38,393 nt of DNA from Nocardia sp. (GTDB taxonomy: Bacteria > Actinomycetota > Actinomycetes > Mycobacteriales > Mycobacteriaceae): the NCBI GenBank assembly GCA_014360565.1, contig JACIXH010000026.1, forward strand, positions 1-38,393, given 5' to 3'. Positions 24,841 to 32,608 of this stretch are shown here, piece after piece; the stretch's first letter is position 1; the number at the start of each line of letters is the position of its first letter. The notes beneath the pieces are model-generated. The model saw only the letters and a program-made list of their open reading frames with translations. It made no database searches and was not told the origin of the DNA. Both the position numbers and the translations under genes were made by a program.

Positions 24841-24890
24841 GGCGCGCTGTGACTCATCCCCCCCGGATCGGTCACGGCGCGCCGAGTTTT
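24841..24890 (+). terminator. intrinsic terminator after LpqH operon
   Basis: A 13-bp stem (24841-24853 with 24871-24883, one G-T pair), 17-nt loop, then GAGTTTT. This is a classical rho-independent structure 18 nt past the membrane-protein stop. Confidence 0.85.
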
Positions 24891-24972
24891 GGTCGTGCGT
24901 TCATCTTCGCGTTCCCGATGGCTCGCTTGGGCTGCTTACGGTGCCGGGAGTCCGTTCTACTCAGGAGTCACC

Positions 24973-27024
24973 GTGAGTCCGAAACCGCTCGCCCTGTTCG
25001 TCAAGCACGACGGTCAGTCGGCACGCGCCGCACTGACCTGTGAATACAAGTGTGGCAACGCCTGCTTCCACGAGGTGCCCAACACCTCCGACGGTGAGTA
25101 CTTCGGTGACATCGTCGCCAGGCTCAACCGTCGTGGCCTGATCAAGGGTGGTGCCGCGGTTGTGCTCGGCGTTGGCGCGGTGAGCGTGCTGGCCGCCTGT
25201 GGCGACGACAGCGCCGATACCGGCTCCGCCACCGGTTCGCCCGGTACGGGCACCGGTTTCACCGCCGTCGCGCCGAACAAGGAAGACGCGCTGGTCGTGC
25301 CGGAAGGCTACGAGCAGTCGGTGCTGATCCGTTGGGGCGACGCGGTGATCGAAGGCGCACCCGCGTTCGACTTCGACAAGCAGAGCCCGGCCGCTGCTGC
25401 CGTCCAGTTCGGCTACAACTGCGACTTCGCCGGTCTGCTGCCGATCGACGGCCAGGCCGACAAGTACCTGCTGGTCGTGAGCCACGAGTACAGCACCGAG
25501 CCGATGATGTTCCGCGGCTACAACAAAGACGCGCCGACCCGCGAGCAGTTCGACATCGCGCTGGCCTCGCACGGCCTCAGCGTCGTCGAGGTGCACGGTC
25601 AGTCCGGCTCGGGTCAGCTGAAGCCCGCGTTCGGCAAGTACAACCGCCGCATCACCGCGACCTCGGAGTTCGAGGTCAAGGGGCCTGCCGCAGGCAGCGC
25701 GCTGCTGAAGACCAAGGCCGACCCGACCGGCGCCAAGGTGCTCGGCACGCTGAACAACTGCTCGGGCGGTGTGACGCCCTGGGGCACAGTCCTTTCGGGT
25801 GAAGAGAACTTCAACCAGTACTTCGGCAACGCCGAGACCGTCACCGAGCCCGATGCCGCGAAACGCCTGAAGCGTTACGGCATCGAAGGTGCAGGCTCGG
25901 AACGCAAGTGGGAGAGCTTCGACCCGCGCTTCGATATCGCCCAGGAATCCAACGAGGTCAACCGATTCGGCTATGTCGTCGAGATCAACCCGTGGGACGC
26001 CACGTCGGTTCCGGTCAAGCACACCTCGATGGGCCGGTTCAAGCACGAGGCCGCCACCGTGCACGTCACCGGCGACGGCAGCGTCGTCGCGTACAGCGGT
26101 GACGACGAGCGCTTCGACTACATGTACAAGTTCGTCTCCACCAAGAAGGTGCAGTCGGGCGTCGGCGCCTCGGCGATGCGCCACAACATGACCATCCTCG
26201 ACGAGGGCACCCTCTACGTCGCGAAGCTGACCGGCGACCACGCCGCCGAGATCGACGGCTCCGGCAAGGTCCCCAACGGTGGATTCACCGGTAAGGGGCA
26301 GTGGATCGCGCTGCTCGAGACCGGCGCCGACGGCAAGGGCAAGTCGCTGGTCGAGGGCATGTCGGCCGAAGAGGTCGCGGTGTTCACTCGCCTCGCGGGC
26401 GACAAGGTGGGCGCCACCAAGATGGACCGCCCCGAGGACTTCGAGACCAACCCCAAGACCGGCAAGGTCTACGTCGCGCTCACCAACAACACCAAGCGCG
26501 GTGAGGAGGGCAAGGCGGGCCCCGACGAGGCCAACCCGCGCAAGCTGAACAAGAACGGCCAGGTCCTCGAGCTCACCGACAACCACACCGGTACCGACTT
26601 CACCTGGTCGCTGCTGCTGGTCTGCGGTGACCCCACCGCCGCCGACACCTACTTCAGCGGTTTCGACAAGGCCAAGGTGAGCCCGATCTCCTGCCCCGAC
26701 AACCTGGCTTTCGATCCGTACGGCAACCTGTGGATCTCCACCGACGGCAACGCGCTCAAGTCCAACGACGGCCTGTTCTCGGTGGTTCTCGACGGACCCG
26801 ATCGCGGCGAGACCAAGCAGTTCCTCACCGTCCCGCGCGGCGGTGAAACCTGCGGCCCGATCGTCACCGAGAAGCAGGTCATCGTCTGCGTGCAGCACCC
26901 CGGCGAGTCCGACGACGCCACCACCGACAAGCCCCTGTCGAACTGGCCCGACGGCGGCACCACCCAACCCCGCCCCTCGGTCGCGGTGGTCTGGAAGAAG
27001 AACGGCGGACGAATCGGCGTCTAG
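24973..27024 (+). CDS. phoX: PhoX-family alkaline phosphatase, Tat lipoprotein
   Basis: A 683-residue phosphatase of the PhoX (DUF839) family, which uses iron and calcium to release phosphate from organic esters outside the membrane. The N-terminus carries the conserved CGNACFHEVPNTSDGEYFGD, then a twin-arginine signal (NRRGLIKGG, 52-60) and a lipobox LAAC (Cys76), so it is exported folded and lipid-anchored. Family segments include GYNCDFAGLLP, WGTVLSGEENFNQYFG, MGRFKHEAATVH, FTRLAGDKVGATKMDRPEDFE and PDNLAFDPYGNLW. GTG at 24973 has AGGAG 5 nt upstream. No PHO box was identified. Confidence 0.92.
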   Translation: MSPKPLALFVKHDGQSARAALTCEYKCGNACFHEVPNTSDGEYFGDIVARLNRRGLIKGGAAVVLGVGAVSVLAACGDDSADTGSATGSPGTGTGFTAVAPNKEDALVVPEGYEQSVLIRWGDAVIEGAPAFDFDKQSPAAAAVQFGYNCDFAGLLPIDGQADKYLLVVSHEYSTEPMMFRGYNKDAPTREQFDIALASHGLSVVEVHGQSGSGQLKPAFGKYNRRITATSEFEVKGPAAGSALLKTKADPTGAKVLGTLNNCSGGVTPWGTVLSGEENFNQYFGNAETVTEPDAAKRLKRYGIEGAGSERKWESFDPRFDIAQESNEVNRFGYVVEINPWDATSVPVKHTSMGRFKHEAATVHVTGDGSVVAYSGDDERFDYMYKFVSTKKVQSGVGASAMRHNMTILDEGTLYVAKLTGDHAAEIDGSGKVPNGGFTGKGQWIALLETGADGKGKSLVEGMSAEEVAVFTRLAGDKVGATKMDRPEDFETNPKTGKVYVALTNNTKRGEEGKAGPDEANPRKLNKNGQVLELTDNHTGTDFTWSLLLVCGDPTAADTYFSGFDKAKVSPISCPDNLAFDPYGNLWISTDGNALKSNDGLFSVVLDGPDRGETKQFLTVPRGGETCGPIVTEKQVIVCVQHPGESDDATTDKPLSNWPDGGTTQPRPSVAVVWKKNGGRIGV

Positions 27025-27040
27025 CCGACCTCCGATCCGC

Positions 27041-27086
27041 TGATGAAACCGCTACTCGGCTGGGCGAGTGGCGGTTTCGTCATTTT
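27041..27086. terminator. bidirectional terminator between phoX and lysozyme genes
   Basis: An approximately 18-bp stem (27041-27058 with 27065-27082, including two G-T pairs) with loop GCTGGG, followed by TTTT on the plus strand; the minus strand is also A/T-flanked. It ends phoX and can also serve the convergent lysozyme gene. Confidence 0.88.
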
Positions 27087-27094
27087 CCGGCCTG

Positions 27095-27829
27095 TCAGCT
27101 ACTGCCGAAAGGTCCCGACATATTGGCGAAGCGGGCGAGCTCGCCCTGGGCGCCGCTGTAGATGTTGACGTCGGTGGCGCCGCCGATGCCGGGGACGGCG
27201 CCTCGGTCGGTGGTTTGCCAGAAGGTCCAGGTCGGCCAGTTTCCGGGGACCTCCGGCTGGTCGTTGCCGCTGTAGTCGGCGATCCAGAGGGGGTATCCGG
27301 TGAAGATGCTGGTGTCGGCCATCGCGGTCTTCCAGAAGTGGGGGTAGGTGTAGATGATCGGGGTGCGACCGGTGAGAGTTCGCAGGGTGCCGAGGTAGCG
27401 CTGGGTCCAGTCGATGAGGGCGGCGGGGGCCAGCCCGCCCGCGGTTTCCAGGTCGAGGACGGGCGGCAGGTCGAGCGGGCCGTTCTGGCCGAGGACGGTG
27501 GCCGCGTACAGCGCCGCCTGTGGTTCGGGCGGCAGCTCGGGGCGCGCGAAGTGATAGGTACCGCGCGCCACTCCGGCGGTTCGCATCAAAATGCTGTCCT
27601 GCACGAAATACGGGTTGATGTAGTGCAGGCCCTCGGTGGCCTTCACCATCGCGAACTGGTGTCCGGCCGCGCGCACCGCGTGCCAGTCGATCATCCGGCC
27701 GTCTACGTGCTGCCAGGACGACACATCCGGCCCGGTCGGCTCCGCCTGCGCGGTAGCGGGTAGCGCACAGGCCAGCGCGATGAGCGCGGCACAACCACGA
27801 ACCCTCGAACTCCAGCGCTTGGTGTCCAT
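27095..27829 (-). CDS. secreted GH25 lysozyme-like muramidase
   Basis: A 244-residue secreted protein. The signal peptide runs to about residue 29 (ALIALACALPATAQA). The glycoside hydrolase 25 domain begins GPDVSSWQ; FAMVKATEG, RGTYHFARPE, PPVLDLETAGG (the acidic catalytic pair), IIYTYPHFW and LWIADYSG are typical. GH25 enzymes cut the MurNAc-GlcNAc bond of peptidoglycan. Single domain with no wall-binding module. Start at ATG 27829. Divergent from the pentapeptide-repeat gene. Confidence 0.92.
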   Translation of the reverse strand: MDTKRWSSRVRGCAALIALACALPATAQAEPTGPDVSSWQHVDGRMIDWHAVRAAGHQFAMVKATEGLHYINPYFVQDSILMRTAGVARGTYHFARPELPPEPQAALYAATVLGQNGPLDLPPVLDLETAGGLAPAALIDWTQRYLGTLRTLTGRTPIIYTYPHFWKTAMADTSIFTGYPLWIADYSGNDQPEVPGNWPTWTFWQTTDRGAVPGIGGATDVNIYSGAQGELARFANMSGPFGSS

Positions 27830-27957
27830 GGTCGTCGACCGTAGTGACTTGTTACCGGTGTGACCAGTGGTGTTGATGGGTGTCTGTGAATAGTTATGGA
27901 AAGCCTGTCGGCGGGTGCCCGTATCTTGGTGCCGACATCGGATGACGGGAGCTGGAA

Positions 27958-28644
27958 ATGGCGCGCAAGCGTGAGGTGCGGTTCGAGCCCGCGGTAGCGA
28001 AGCTGGGGGCGCTGCGACCCGCGGTCTCGCCCGGCGACGATCCGATCGATGAGCTGACCGTGACCGGCGTCGAGTATCGCGAAGCGGATTTCGCCGAGAG
28101 TCACGTCTCCGGGATGAGTGTCGAGGGCTGCCTGTTCGACAGTGTCCGGTTCCCGAGCACCCTGCGACACAGCACCATCGCCGAATCCACGCTGCGCGTG
28201 TGCGATCTGGCCAATGTCCAAGCCGACGACTCGACGATGATCGAGAGCCTGATCGAGCACGGCCGACTCACCGGAGTGTCGTGGACCGGGGGTGTTCTCC
28301 GCGACGTGCTGATCGGGTCCACCCGAGCCGACCTGGCCTCCTTCGCTCAATCACGCTTGCGCTCAGTCGTTTTCCGTGACTGCGACCTACGCCAAGCAGA
28401 CTTCCAGAGCACCGAGTTCCGCAATGTCCGCTTCGAGCGCTGCAATCTCGCCGGCGCCCGCTTCGGTAGCGCCCGCATCCAGCAGAACCTTCGCTTCGAA
28501 GACTGCGACCTCACCGGTATCTACGGCATCAGCGCGCTACGCGGCGCTGTCATCCAGGGCGGCGACCTCGAAGGACTGGCGTCCACGCTCGCGCGCGAAC
28601 TCGGCATCACCGTCGAATGGCACGCCTACGTCGGCGAGAACTAG
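27958..28644 (+). CDS. pentapeptide-repeat protein
   Basis: A 228-residue cytosolic protein built largely of A(D/N)LXX-type pentapeptides: YREADFAESHVSG, LRVCDLANVQAD, VVFRDCDLRQADFQSTEFRNVRFERCNLAGARFGSARI, LRFEDCDLTGI. These form a right-handed quadrilateral helix. Some such proteins mimic DNA and protect gyrase; most have no known role. GGGAG precedes the ATG by about 8 nt. Its TAG stop shares a CTAG with the stop of the convergent hydrolase gene. No sign of resistance function in the surroundings. Confidence 0.9.
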   Translation: MARKREVRFEPAVAKLGALRPAVSPGDDPIDELTVTGVEYREADFAESHVSGMSVEGCLFDSVRFPSTLRHSTIAESTLRVCDLANVQADDSTMIESLIEHGRLTGVSWTGGVLRDVLIGSTRADLASFAQSRLRSVVFRDCDLRQADFQSTEFRNVRFERCNLAGARFGSARIQQNLRFEDCDLTGIYGISALRGAVIQGGDLEGLASTLARELGITVEWHAYVGEN

Positions 28645-29981
28645 CCGAGCCAGTCGAGAACCGAAGCGGCGGTCCAGGATTGCTGCATGCTGCCCAGCGG
28701 CGCACCGGTGAACGGTTCGTAGTACTCGGCGAAGCTGCCGTCGCTGGCCTGTCGCAGACCCTCGGCGCGGAGCATATGGGAACGTTCGGCCCAACCTCGC
28801 CGGGCGAAGGCCCAGGAGAACAGCCAGCTCATGACCGGCCAGACGGGTCCTCGCCAGTATTCGCGCGGGCGGAAGTCCTTGGAGACCGGGGAGGTGGACG
28901 GCGGCAGGGCGTAGCGCAGATCGGGGTGGCCGCAGAAGCGCGGGCCTTCGAAGGTGTTGAGCAGGGCGCGTTCGGCGGGCCGGGGCAGACCACCCGAGAG
29001 CAACGGCGCGAACATGGCCAGGGTCTCGGTGTTGATCCAGCGTTGCAGGCGAACGTCGTAATCCCGCGCAGCGCCGGTGCGTTCGTCTGCCGTGGCGACG
29101 ACGCCCTTGCGGAAGCGTTCGGCCCAGCCGTGCAGTTCGCGGACATCGGCGTGTGGTTGTTTGTACTCCTCGCCGATGTCGGCCAGCACCTCGCAGGCCA
29201 GCGCGAAGATCGCCGAGACGAACACGTCCTCCACGGCGAAGCTCATCATCGAAGTGAGCTGGAAGTCGTCGTAGTTGGCCCGTCGCATCTGCTCTACGAG
29301 CCACAGGTAGCGGTCGTACTCACGATCGGTCGGCCGCTGCGTGAGGTCGGAGATGATCGAAGTATCCGCTCGCAGATACGGCGGAAGATCGAGGCCGGGA
29401 ACAACATTGGCGTAGGCGCGATCCCAGCGCGGCGAGTTGTCCATGCCGGATTCCCAGCCGTGATACAGCGTGATCCGCCCGGTTTCCTTGGGGTCACGGG
29501 CGTGGGCGAGCCAGCGGTGCCAGCGCACCAGATCCGGCCAGCGGCGGTTCAGGAATTCCTCGGCGACCGCGCGGGTGGAGCGGCCGTGCCTGCGGGAATG
29601 GTCGAGAATGCGCTGCACGGCGATGGCGTGCACCGGTGGCTGGGTGATGCCGGAGGTGTCGGGACCGTCGGGCGCGTTGGCGGCCAGCCTGCGGCATTCC
29701 CAGCGAGCCGGGCCGGGGAAATACCCGTCGACACCGTTGGCGAACACGATGTGCGGGATCATCCCGTTCTTCCACTGTGCCGACAGCAGCGTGTCGAGCT
29801 CGACCACCGCGCGCTCCACACTCAACGGCGCCAGCCCGACCGCGACGAACGCCGCGTCCCAGCTCCACATGTGCGGGTAGAGGCGGGGCGCGGCGCTGGT
29901 CATCGTGCCCAGGTCGTTGCCGCGCAGGAGATAGGCGGCACGGGCCGCGAGCTGCGTCGGGGTGAAACCTGGGTCGGTCAT
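28641..29981 (-). CDS. ggh: glucosylglycerate hydrolase (GH63-like)
   Basis: A 446-residue cytosolic enzyme with the (alpha/alpha)6 fold signature of GH63: WSWDAAFVAVGL, QWKNGMIPHIVF, YHGWESGMDNSPRWD (Asp181), YWRGPVWPVMSWL and FAEYYEPFTG (Glu419). From memory the mycobacterial glucosylglycerate hydrolase is also about 446 residues with catalytic Asp near 182 and Glu near 419, so length and positions agree. It would split glucosylglycerate to glucose and glycerate, mobilising a solute built up under nitrogen shortage. The glucosylglycerate synthesis genes are not in this window. Other GH63 substrates cannot be excluded. Confidence 0.85.
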   Translation of the reverse strand: MTDPGFTPTQLAARAAYLLRGNDLGTMTSAAPRLYPHMWSWDAAFVAVGLAPLSVERAVVELDTLLSAQWKNGMIPHIVFANGVDGYFPGPARWECRRLAANAPDGPDTSGITQPPVHAIAVQRILDHSRRHGRSTRAVAEEFLNRRWPDLVRWHRWLAHARDPKETGRITLYHGWESGMDNSPRWDRAYANVVPGLDLPPYLRADTSIISDLTQRPTDREYDRYLWLVEQMRRANYDDFQLTSMMSFAVEDVFVSAIFALACEVLADIGEEYKQPHADVRELHGWAERFRKGVVATADERTGAARDYDVRLQRWINTETLAMFAPLLSGGLPRPAERALLNTFEGPRFCGHPDLRYALPPSTSPVSKDFRPREYWRGPVWPVMSWLFSWAFARRGWAERSHMLRAEGLRQASDGSFAEYYEPFTGAPLGSMQQSWTAASVLDWLG

Positions 29982-30035
29982 CTGTCTATTCTGCGGCGGC
30001 GCGGACCCACTGGCATCTCGGCGGCGGTGTGACGA

Positions 30036-30590
30036 TCAGTACCCGGCGCGAGGCGAGGTGTTCTGGGCGGCCGATCCGACCGAGCTGAGCATGGTGGTGA
30101 TGCAGAGCCCGATTATCAGGTTGATCGCCGCGGTCGCGATCTTGGCGTCCAGGTCGGCGACCAGCGTGAACGGCAGAATCACCGCCACGGCCGTGAGCAG
30201 CAGGCAGATCCAGGTGAAGAAGGTGAGCGGGCTCGGCATGGCGAGCAGCAGCACCATCAGCAGGGCCGTCGCCATCAGCGCGGCGCCCGCGGCGGCGACC
30301 GCGTAGGAGGTGGTGGAGACGGTGCCGTACGCGCCCGCGCCTTCCGGCGAGAGGATCGCGATGCCGAGCACCCCGCGGATCAGCATGATCGCCACGACCA
30401 CCAGCAGCGCGGCGACGACGGCGGTACCGATACCGCCTGCCCACAGCTTGCCCACATTGACCTTGGGTGCCGGTTCACCCTGGCTGTGCGGATACTGCGG
30501 CTCGCCCTGGCCGTGCGGGTACTGTGGCTGGCCCGGGTGCTGGGGATTCTGCGGGTTGTCTGGTCCGTAGTTGTACCGGGGATCGGTCAT
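30036..30590 (-). CDS. DUF6069-like membrane protein with Pro/Gln-rich N-terminus
   Basis: A 184-residue protein. Residues 1-42 are a cytosolic low-complexity segment with repeated PQYPHGQGE/PQYPHSQGE. Four membrane helices follow (GGIGTAVVAALLVVVAIMLI, YAVAAAGAALMATALLMVLLL, FFTWICLLLTAVAVILPF, IATAAINLIIGLCITTML), a layout I associate with DUF6069. TACCGT lies 6 nt before the ATG with no ribosome site, so the transcript is probably leaderless. Function unknown. It lies 54 bp upstream of ggh on the same strand and may share its transcript. Confidence 0.75.
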   Translation of the reverse strand: MTDPRYNYGPDNPQNPQHPGQPQYPHGQGEPQYPHSQGEPAPKVNVGKLWAGGIGTAVVAALLVVVAIMLIRGVLGIAILSPEGAGAYGTVSTTSYAVAAAGAALMATALLMVLLLAMPSPLTFFTWICLLLTAVAVILPFTLVADLDAKIATAAINLIIGLCITTMLSSVGSAAQNTSPRAGY

Positions 30591-30596
30591 AGTCCG

Positions 30597-30602
30597 ACGG
30601 TA
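30597..30602 (-). promoter_or_regulatory. -10 box before DUF6069-like gene
   Basis: TACCGT (TANNNT) on the minus strand, 6 nt upstream of the ATG at 30590, leaderless spacing. Confidence 0.45.
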
Positions 30603-30699
30603 CTAGTCGGTGCTGTCATCCGCGCGCGGAAACGGCCACGGTGTCGAGATCTGCATACACCGATTACCCCGCCCGTGTGGCTGATCGCTCGCGGCGGTT

Positions 30700-30705
30700 T
30701 AGCGT
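30700..30705 (+). promoter_or_regulatory. -10 box before SDR gene
   Basis: TAGCGT (TANNNT), 6 nt upstream of the ATG at 30712. The GAAGG between them is too close to the start to be a good ribosome site, so a leaderless mRNA is likely. Confidence 0.45.
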
Positions 30706-30711
30706 GAAGGC

Positions 30712-31401
30712 ATGACGGTGACCAGTACGCCCGCTCCGACTGCCCTCATCACCGGCGCCAGCCGCGGGCTCGGCGCCGCGATCGCCCGCGAACTCGCACC
30801 CACCCATGATCTGCTGCTCGGCGCCCGCTCCGCCGACGCGTTGTCCCCGATTCTCGCCGAGCTGCCCGGCGCGACCGGCTGGCCGGTCCAACTCACCGAC
30901 TATCCCGCGGTGTCGGCGGCCGCGGAACAGATCTCGCGGCTCGACGTGCTCGTGCACAACGCGGGCATCGCCGATCTCGGCACCGTCGCGGAGTCGTCGG
31001 TACAGCAGTGGCGCGAGACCCTCGAAGTGAATCTGATCGCCGTCGCCGAACTGACCCGCGTGCTGCTGCCCGCGTTGCGCGCCGCGAACGGACATGTGGT
31101 GCTGATCAATTCAGGCGCGGGTCTGCGCGCGCATCCAGGCTGGGGTTCCTATGCGGCGAGCAAGTACGGGCTGCGCGCCTTCGCCGACGCGCTGCGCCAG
31201 GAAGAGCCGTCGTTGCGGGTGACCTCGTTGTTCCCCGGCCGCATCGACACCGACATGCAGCGGGCGATCGTCGCCGACGAGGGCCGGGAGTACCGCTCGC
31301 AGGAGTTCCTCTCACCCGAGACGGTGGCCGGCGCTGTGCGAACCGCCGTGGACACCCCGCACGACGGGCATCCGACCGAGATCGTGTTGCGACCGCGCTG
31401 A
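30712..31401 (+). CDS. short-chain dehydrogenase/reductase
   Basis: A 229-residue classical SDR. Cofactor motif TGASRGLG (14-21), NAG (about 83-85) for the Rossmann core, catalytic Ser in LINSGAG and YAASK (Tyr-xxx-Lys, about 147-151), then FPGRIDTDM. The Arg after GAS suggests NADP(H). It reduces a carbonyl or oxidises an alcohol; substrate unknown. It is short for the family (about 250) but complete. It stands alone, divergent from the DUF6069-like gene. Confidence 0.9.
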   Translation: MTVTSTPAPTALITGASRGLGAAIARELAPTHDLLLGARSADALSPILAELPGATGWPVQLTDYPAVSAAAEQISRLDVLVHNAGIADLGTVAESSVQQWRETLEVNLIAVAELTRVLLPALRAANGHVVLINSGAGLRAHPGWGSYAASKYGLRAFADALRQEEPSLRVTSLFPGRIDTDMQRAIVADEGREYRSQEFLSPETVAGAVRTAVDTPHDGHPTEIVLRPR

Positions 31402-31618
31402 GCTGCTTGCGGGTCTGTCCTCGCGAGTGCTCCGCGGCGAAAACGGCCCGTTGCGGCCGACGACAGGTCCCGATTCGACGGCGCGCGGGTTGCCGGGATC
31501 CACCTGATCCGATTCGGTATGGTCTCGGGAGCTGCGTCCAGGGGGTCGACGCCGGCGTTCGCGCAGAGGTGTCCGCCGGTTCAGCTGCTCGATGGATCCG
31601 ATCAGTACTGTCCCGCTG
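31402..31618. other. non-coding region between SDR and repeat C
   Basis: With repeat copy C this forms a 340-bp gap. TATGGT near 31519 is a possible -10 box for the deacetylase, but I see no matching -35 and no gene. The open frame that reaches back from the deacetylase to 31592 crosses the repeat and does not look coding. Confidence 0.4.
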
Positions 31619-31700
31619 GTTCTCGGCGCGCCTGGCGCCGGCGGACTCGCCGAGGGAGTACCCGTAAGGAAGAGTCGAGGTCGAGGTCAGCGCCGAATAG
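31619..31700. repeat. dispersed palindromic element, degenerate copy C (reverse)
   Basis: In inverted orientation relative to copy B. GTTCTCGGCGCGCCT (31619-31633) is identical to the reverse complement of B's right end, and the core GAGGGAGTACCCGTAAGG matches B's GAAGGAGTGCCCGTAGGG. The far end is decayed (GCGCCGAATAG for GCGCCGAGAAC) and about 11 bp of core are missing. It lies just upstream of the deacetylase lipoprotein gene. Confidence 0.6.
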
Positions 31701-31741
31701 TGCGGTTCCAGCCGAACAGACTTGGAGTAGGGGTTCGCGAA

Positions 31742-32539
31742 GTGGACAGACGAAAAATGCTCGCGCTGTTGGCCGCGGGTACCGCTGTAGCGCTGACCGG
31801 GTGCGCGACCGCCGAGGGCGAGACCGTCGAGGCCGGTTCCGCGGGTGGCGAGATCCCGGTTCCGCCCCCACCCGCGCAGCCGCTGCTGCCGCCCCCGCCC
31901 GGCGGCCCGAAATCGATCATCGCCCCGAAACCCATCACCGCTCTTCCGGGCCCCGGCCTGTCGATGGCGCTGACCGTCGATGACGGCGCCAGCCCCGAAG
32001 TCGTCGGCGCCTACGTGCAGTGGGCCAAGGACACCGGCGCCCGCTTCACCTTCTTCGTCACCGGCTACTACGAATCCTGGACCATCCACCGCGACGCCCT
32101 TCGGCCGCTCGTGGATTCCGGTCAGATCCAACTAGGCAACCACACCTGGGACCACGCCGCCCTGACCAAGATCGGCTCCACCGCGGTGGCCGACCAGCTC
32201 GACCGCACCAAAACCTTCCTGCGCAACAACTTCGGCGTCGACGGCACTCCGTACTACCGTCCGCCGTTCGGATATCACAACGCGGCGGTCGACAAGATCG
32301 CCGCCGACCTCGGCTACACGGTCCCCACTATGTGGTACGGCTCGCTCTCCGACTCGAGCCTGATCACCGAGGAGTACCTGATCGAGTGCGCCCACAAATA
32401 CTTCGCCGCCCAATCGATCATCATCGGCCACGCCAACTTCCCGCCGGTGACGCACTGCTACGGCCAGCTGGTCGACATCATCAGGGAACGCAATCTCGCC
32501 TTGGTCACCCTGAACGATGTTCTCCAGGTGGAGGTCTGA
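31742..32539 (+). CDS. NodB-type polysaccharide deacetylase lipoprotein
   Basis: A 265-residue secreted lipoprotein. The short signal has an RR pair (DRRKMLALLA) and lipobox LTGC (Cys21), possibly a Tat substrate, followed by a Pro-rich spacer. The NodB domain has TVDDG (motif 1 with metal-binding Asp), GNHTWDH (motif 2, His-x3-His), YYRPPFGYH (motif 3) and IIIGHANF (motif 5). It should remove acetyl groups from peptidoglycan or another wall sugar, using zinc. GTG at 31742 with TAGGGG upstream is preferred; the frame is open to 31592 but passes through repeat C. Motif 1 is TVDDG rather than the commoner TFDDG. Confidence 0.88.
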   Translation: MDRRKMLALLAAGTAVALTGCATAEGETVEAGSAGGEIPVPPPPAQPLLPPPPGGPKSIIAPKPITALPGPGLSMALTVDDGASPEVVGAYVQWAKDTGARFTFFVTGYYESWTIHRDALRPLVDSGQIQLGNHTWDHAALTKIGSTAVADQLDRTKTFLRNNFGVDGTPYYRPPFGYHNAAVDKIAADLGYTVPTMWYGSLSDSSLITEEYLIECAHKYFAAQSIIIGHANFPPVTHCYGQLVDIIRERNLALVTLNDVLQVEV

Positions 32540-32545
32540 CGGAAA

Positions 32546-32586
32546 AGCCCCGCGATATGACTTTCGTCATCGATCGTCGCGGGGCT
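32546..32586. terminator. bidirectional terminator between deacetylase and leuS
   Basis: Outer stem AGCCCCGCGA (32546-32555) with TCGCGGGGCT (32577-32586). Nested inner stem ATGAC (32557-32561) with GTCAT (32566-32570). An AAAA run before it gives a U-run for leuS on the minus strand. It sits between two convergent stops. Confidence 0.85.
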
Positions 32587-32608
32587 CGGCCGTAGAAGTT
32601 GTCGCAGG

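Noticed and set aside
24961..26967. Long open frame antisense to phoX (about 668 codons)
   Set aside because: A GC-rich shadow frame: biased Val/Gly/Leu/Arg composition, no recognisable domain, while the plus-strand frame is a clear PhoX protein.
31592..31741. Longer N-terminus for the deacetylase
   Set aside because: It crosses repeat copy C and would bury the lipoprotein signal 50 residues inside the protein.
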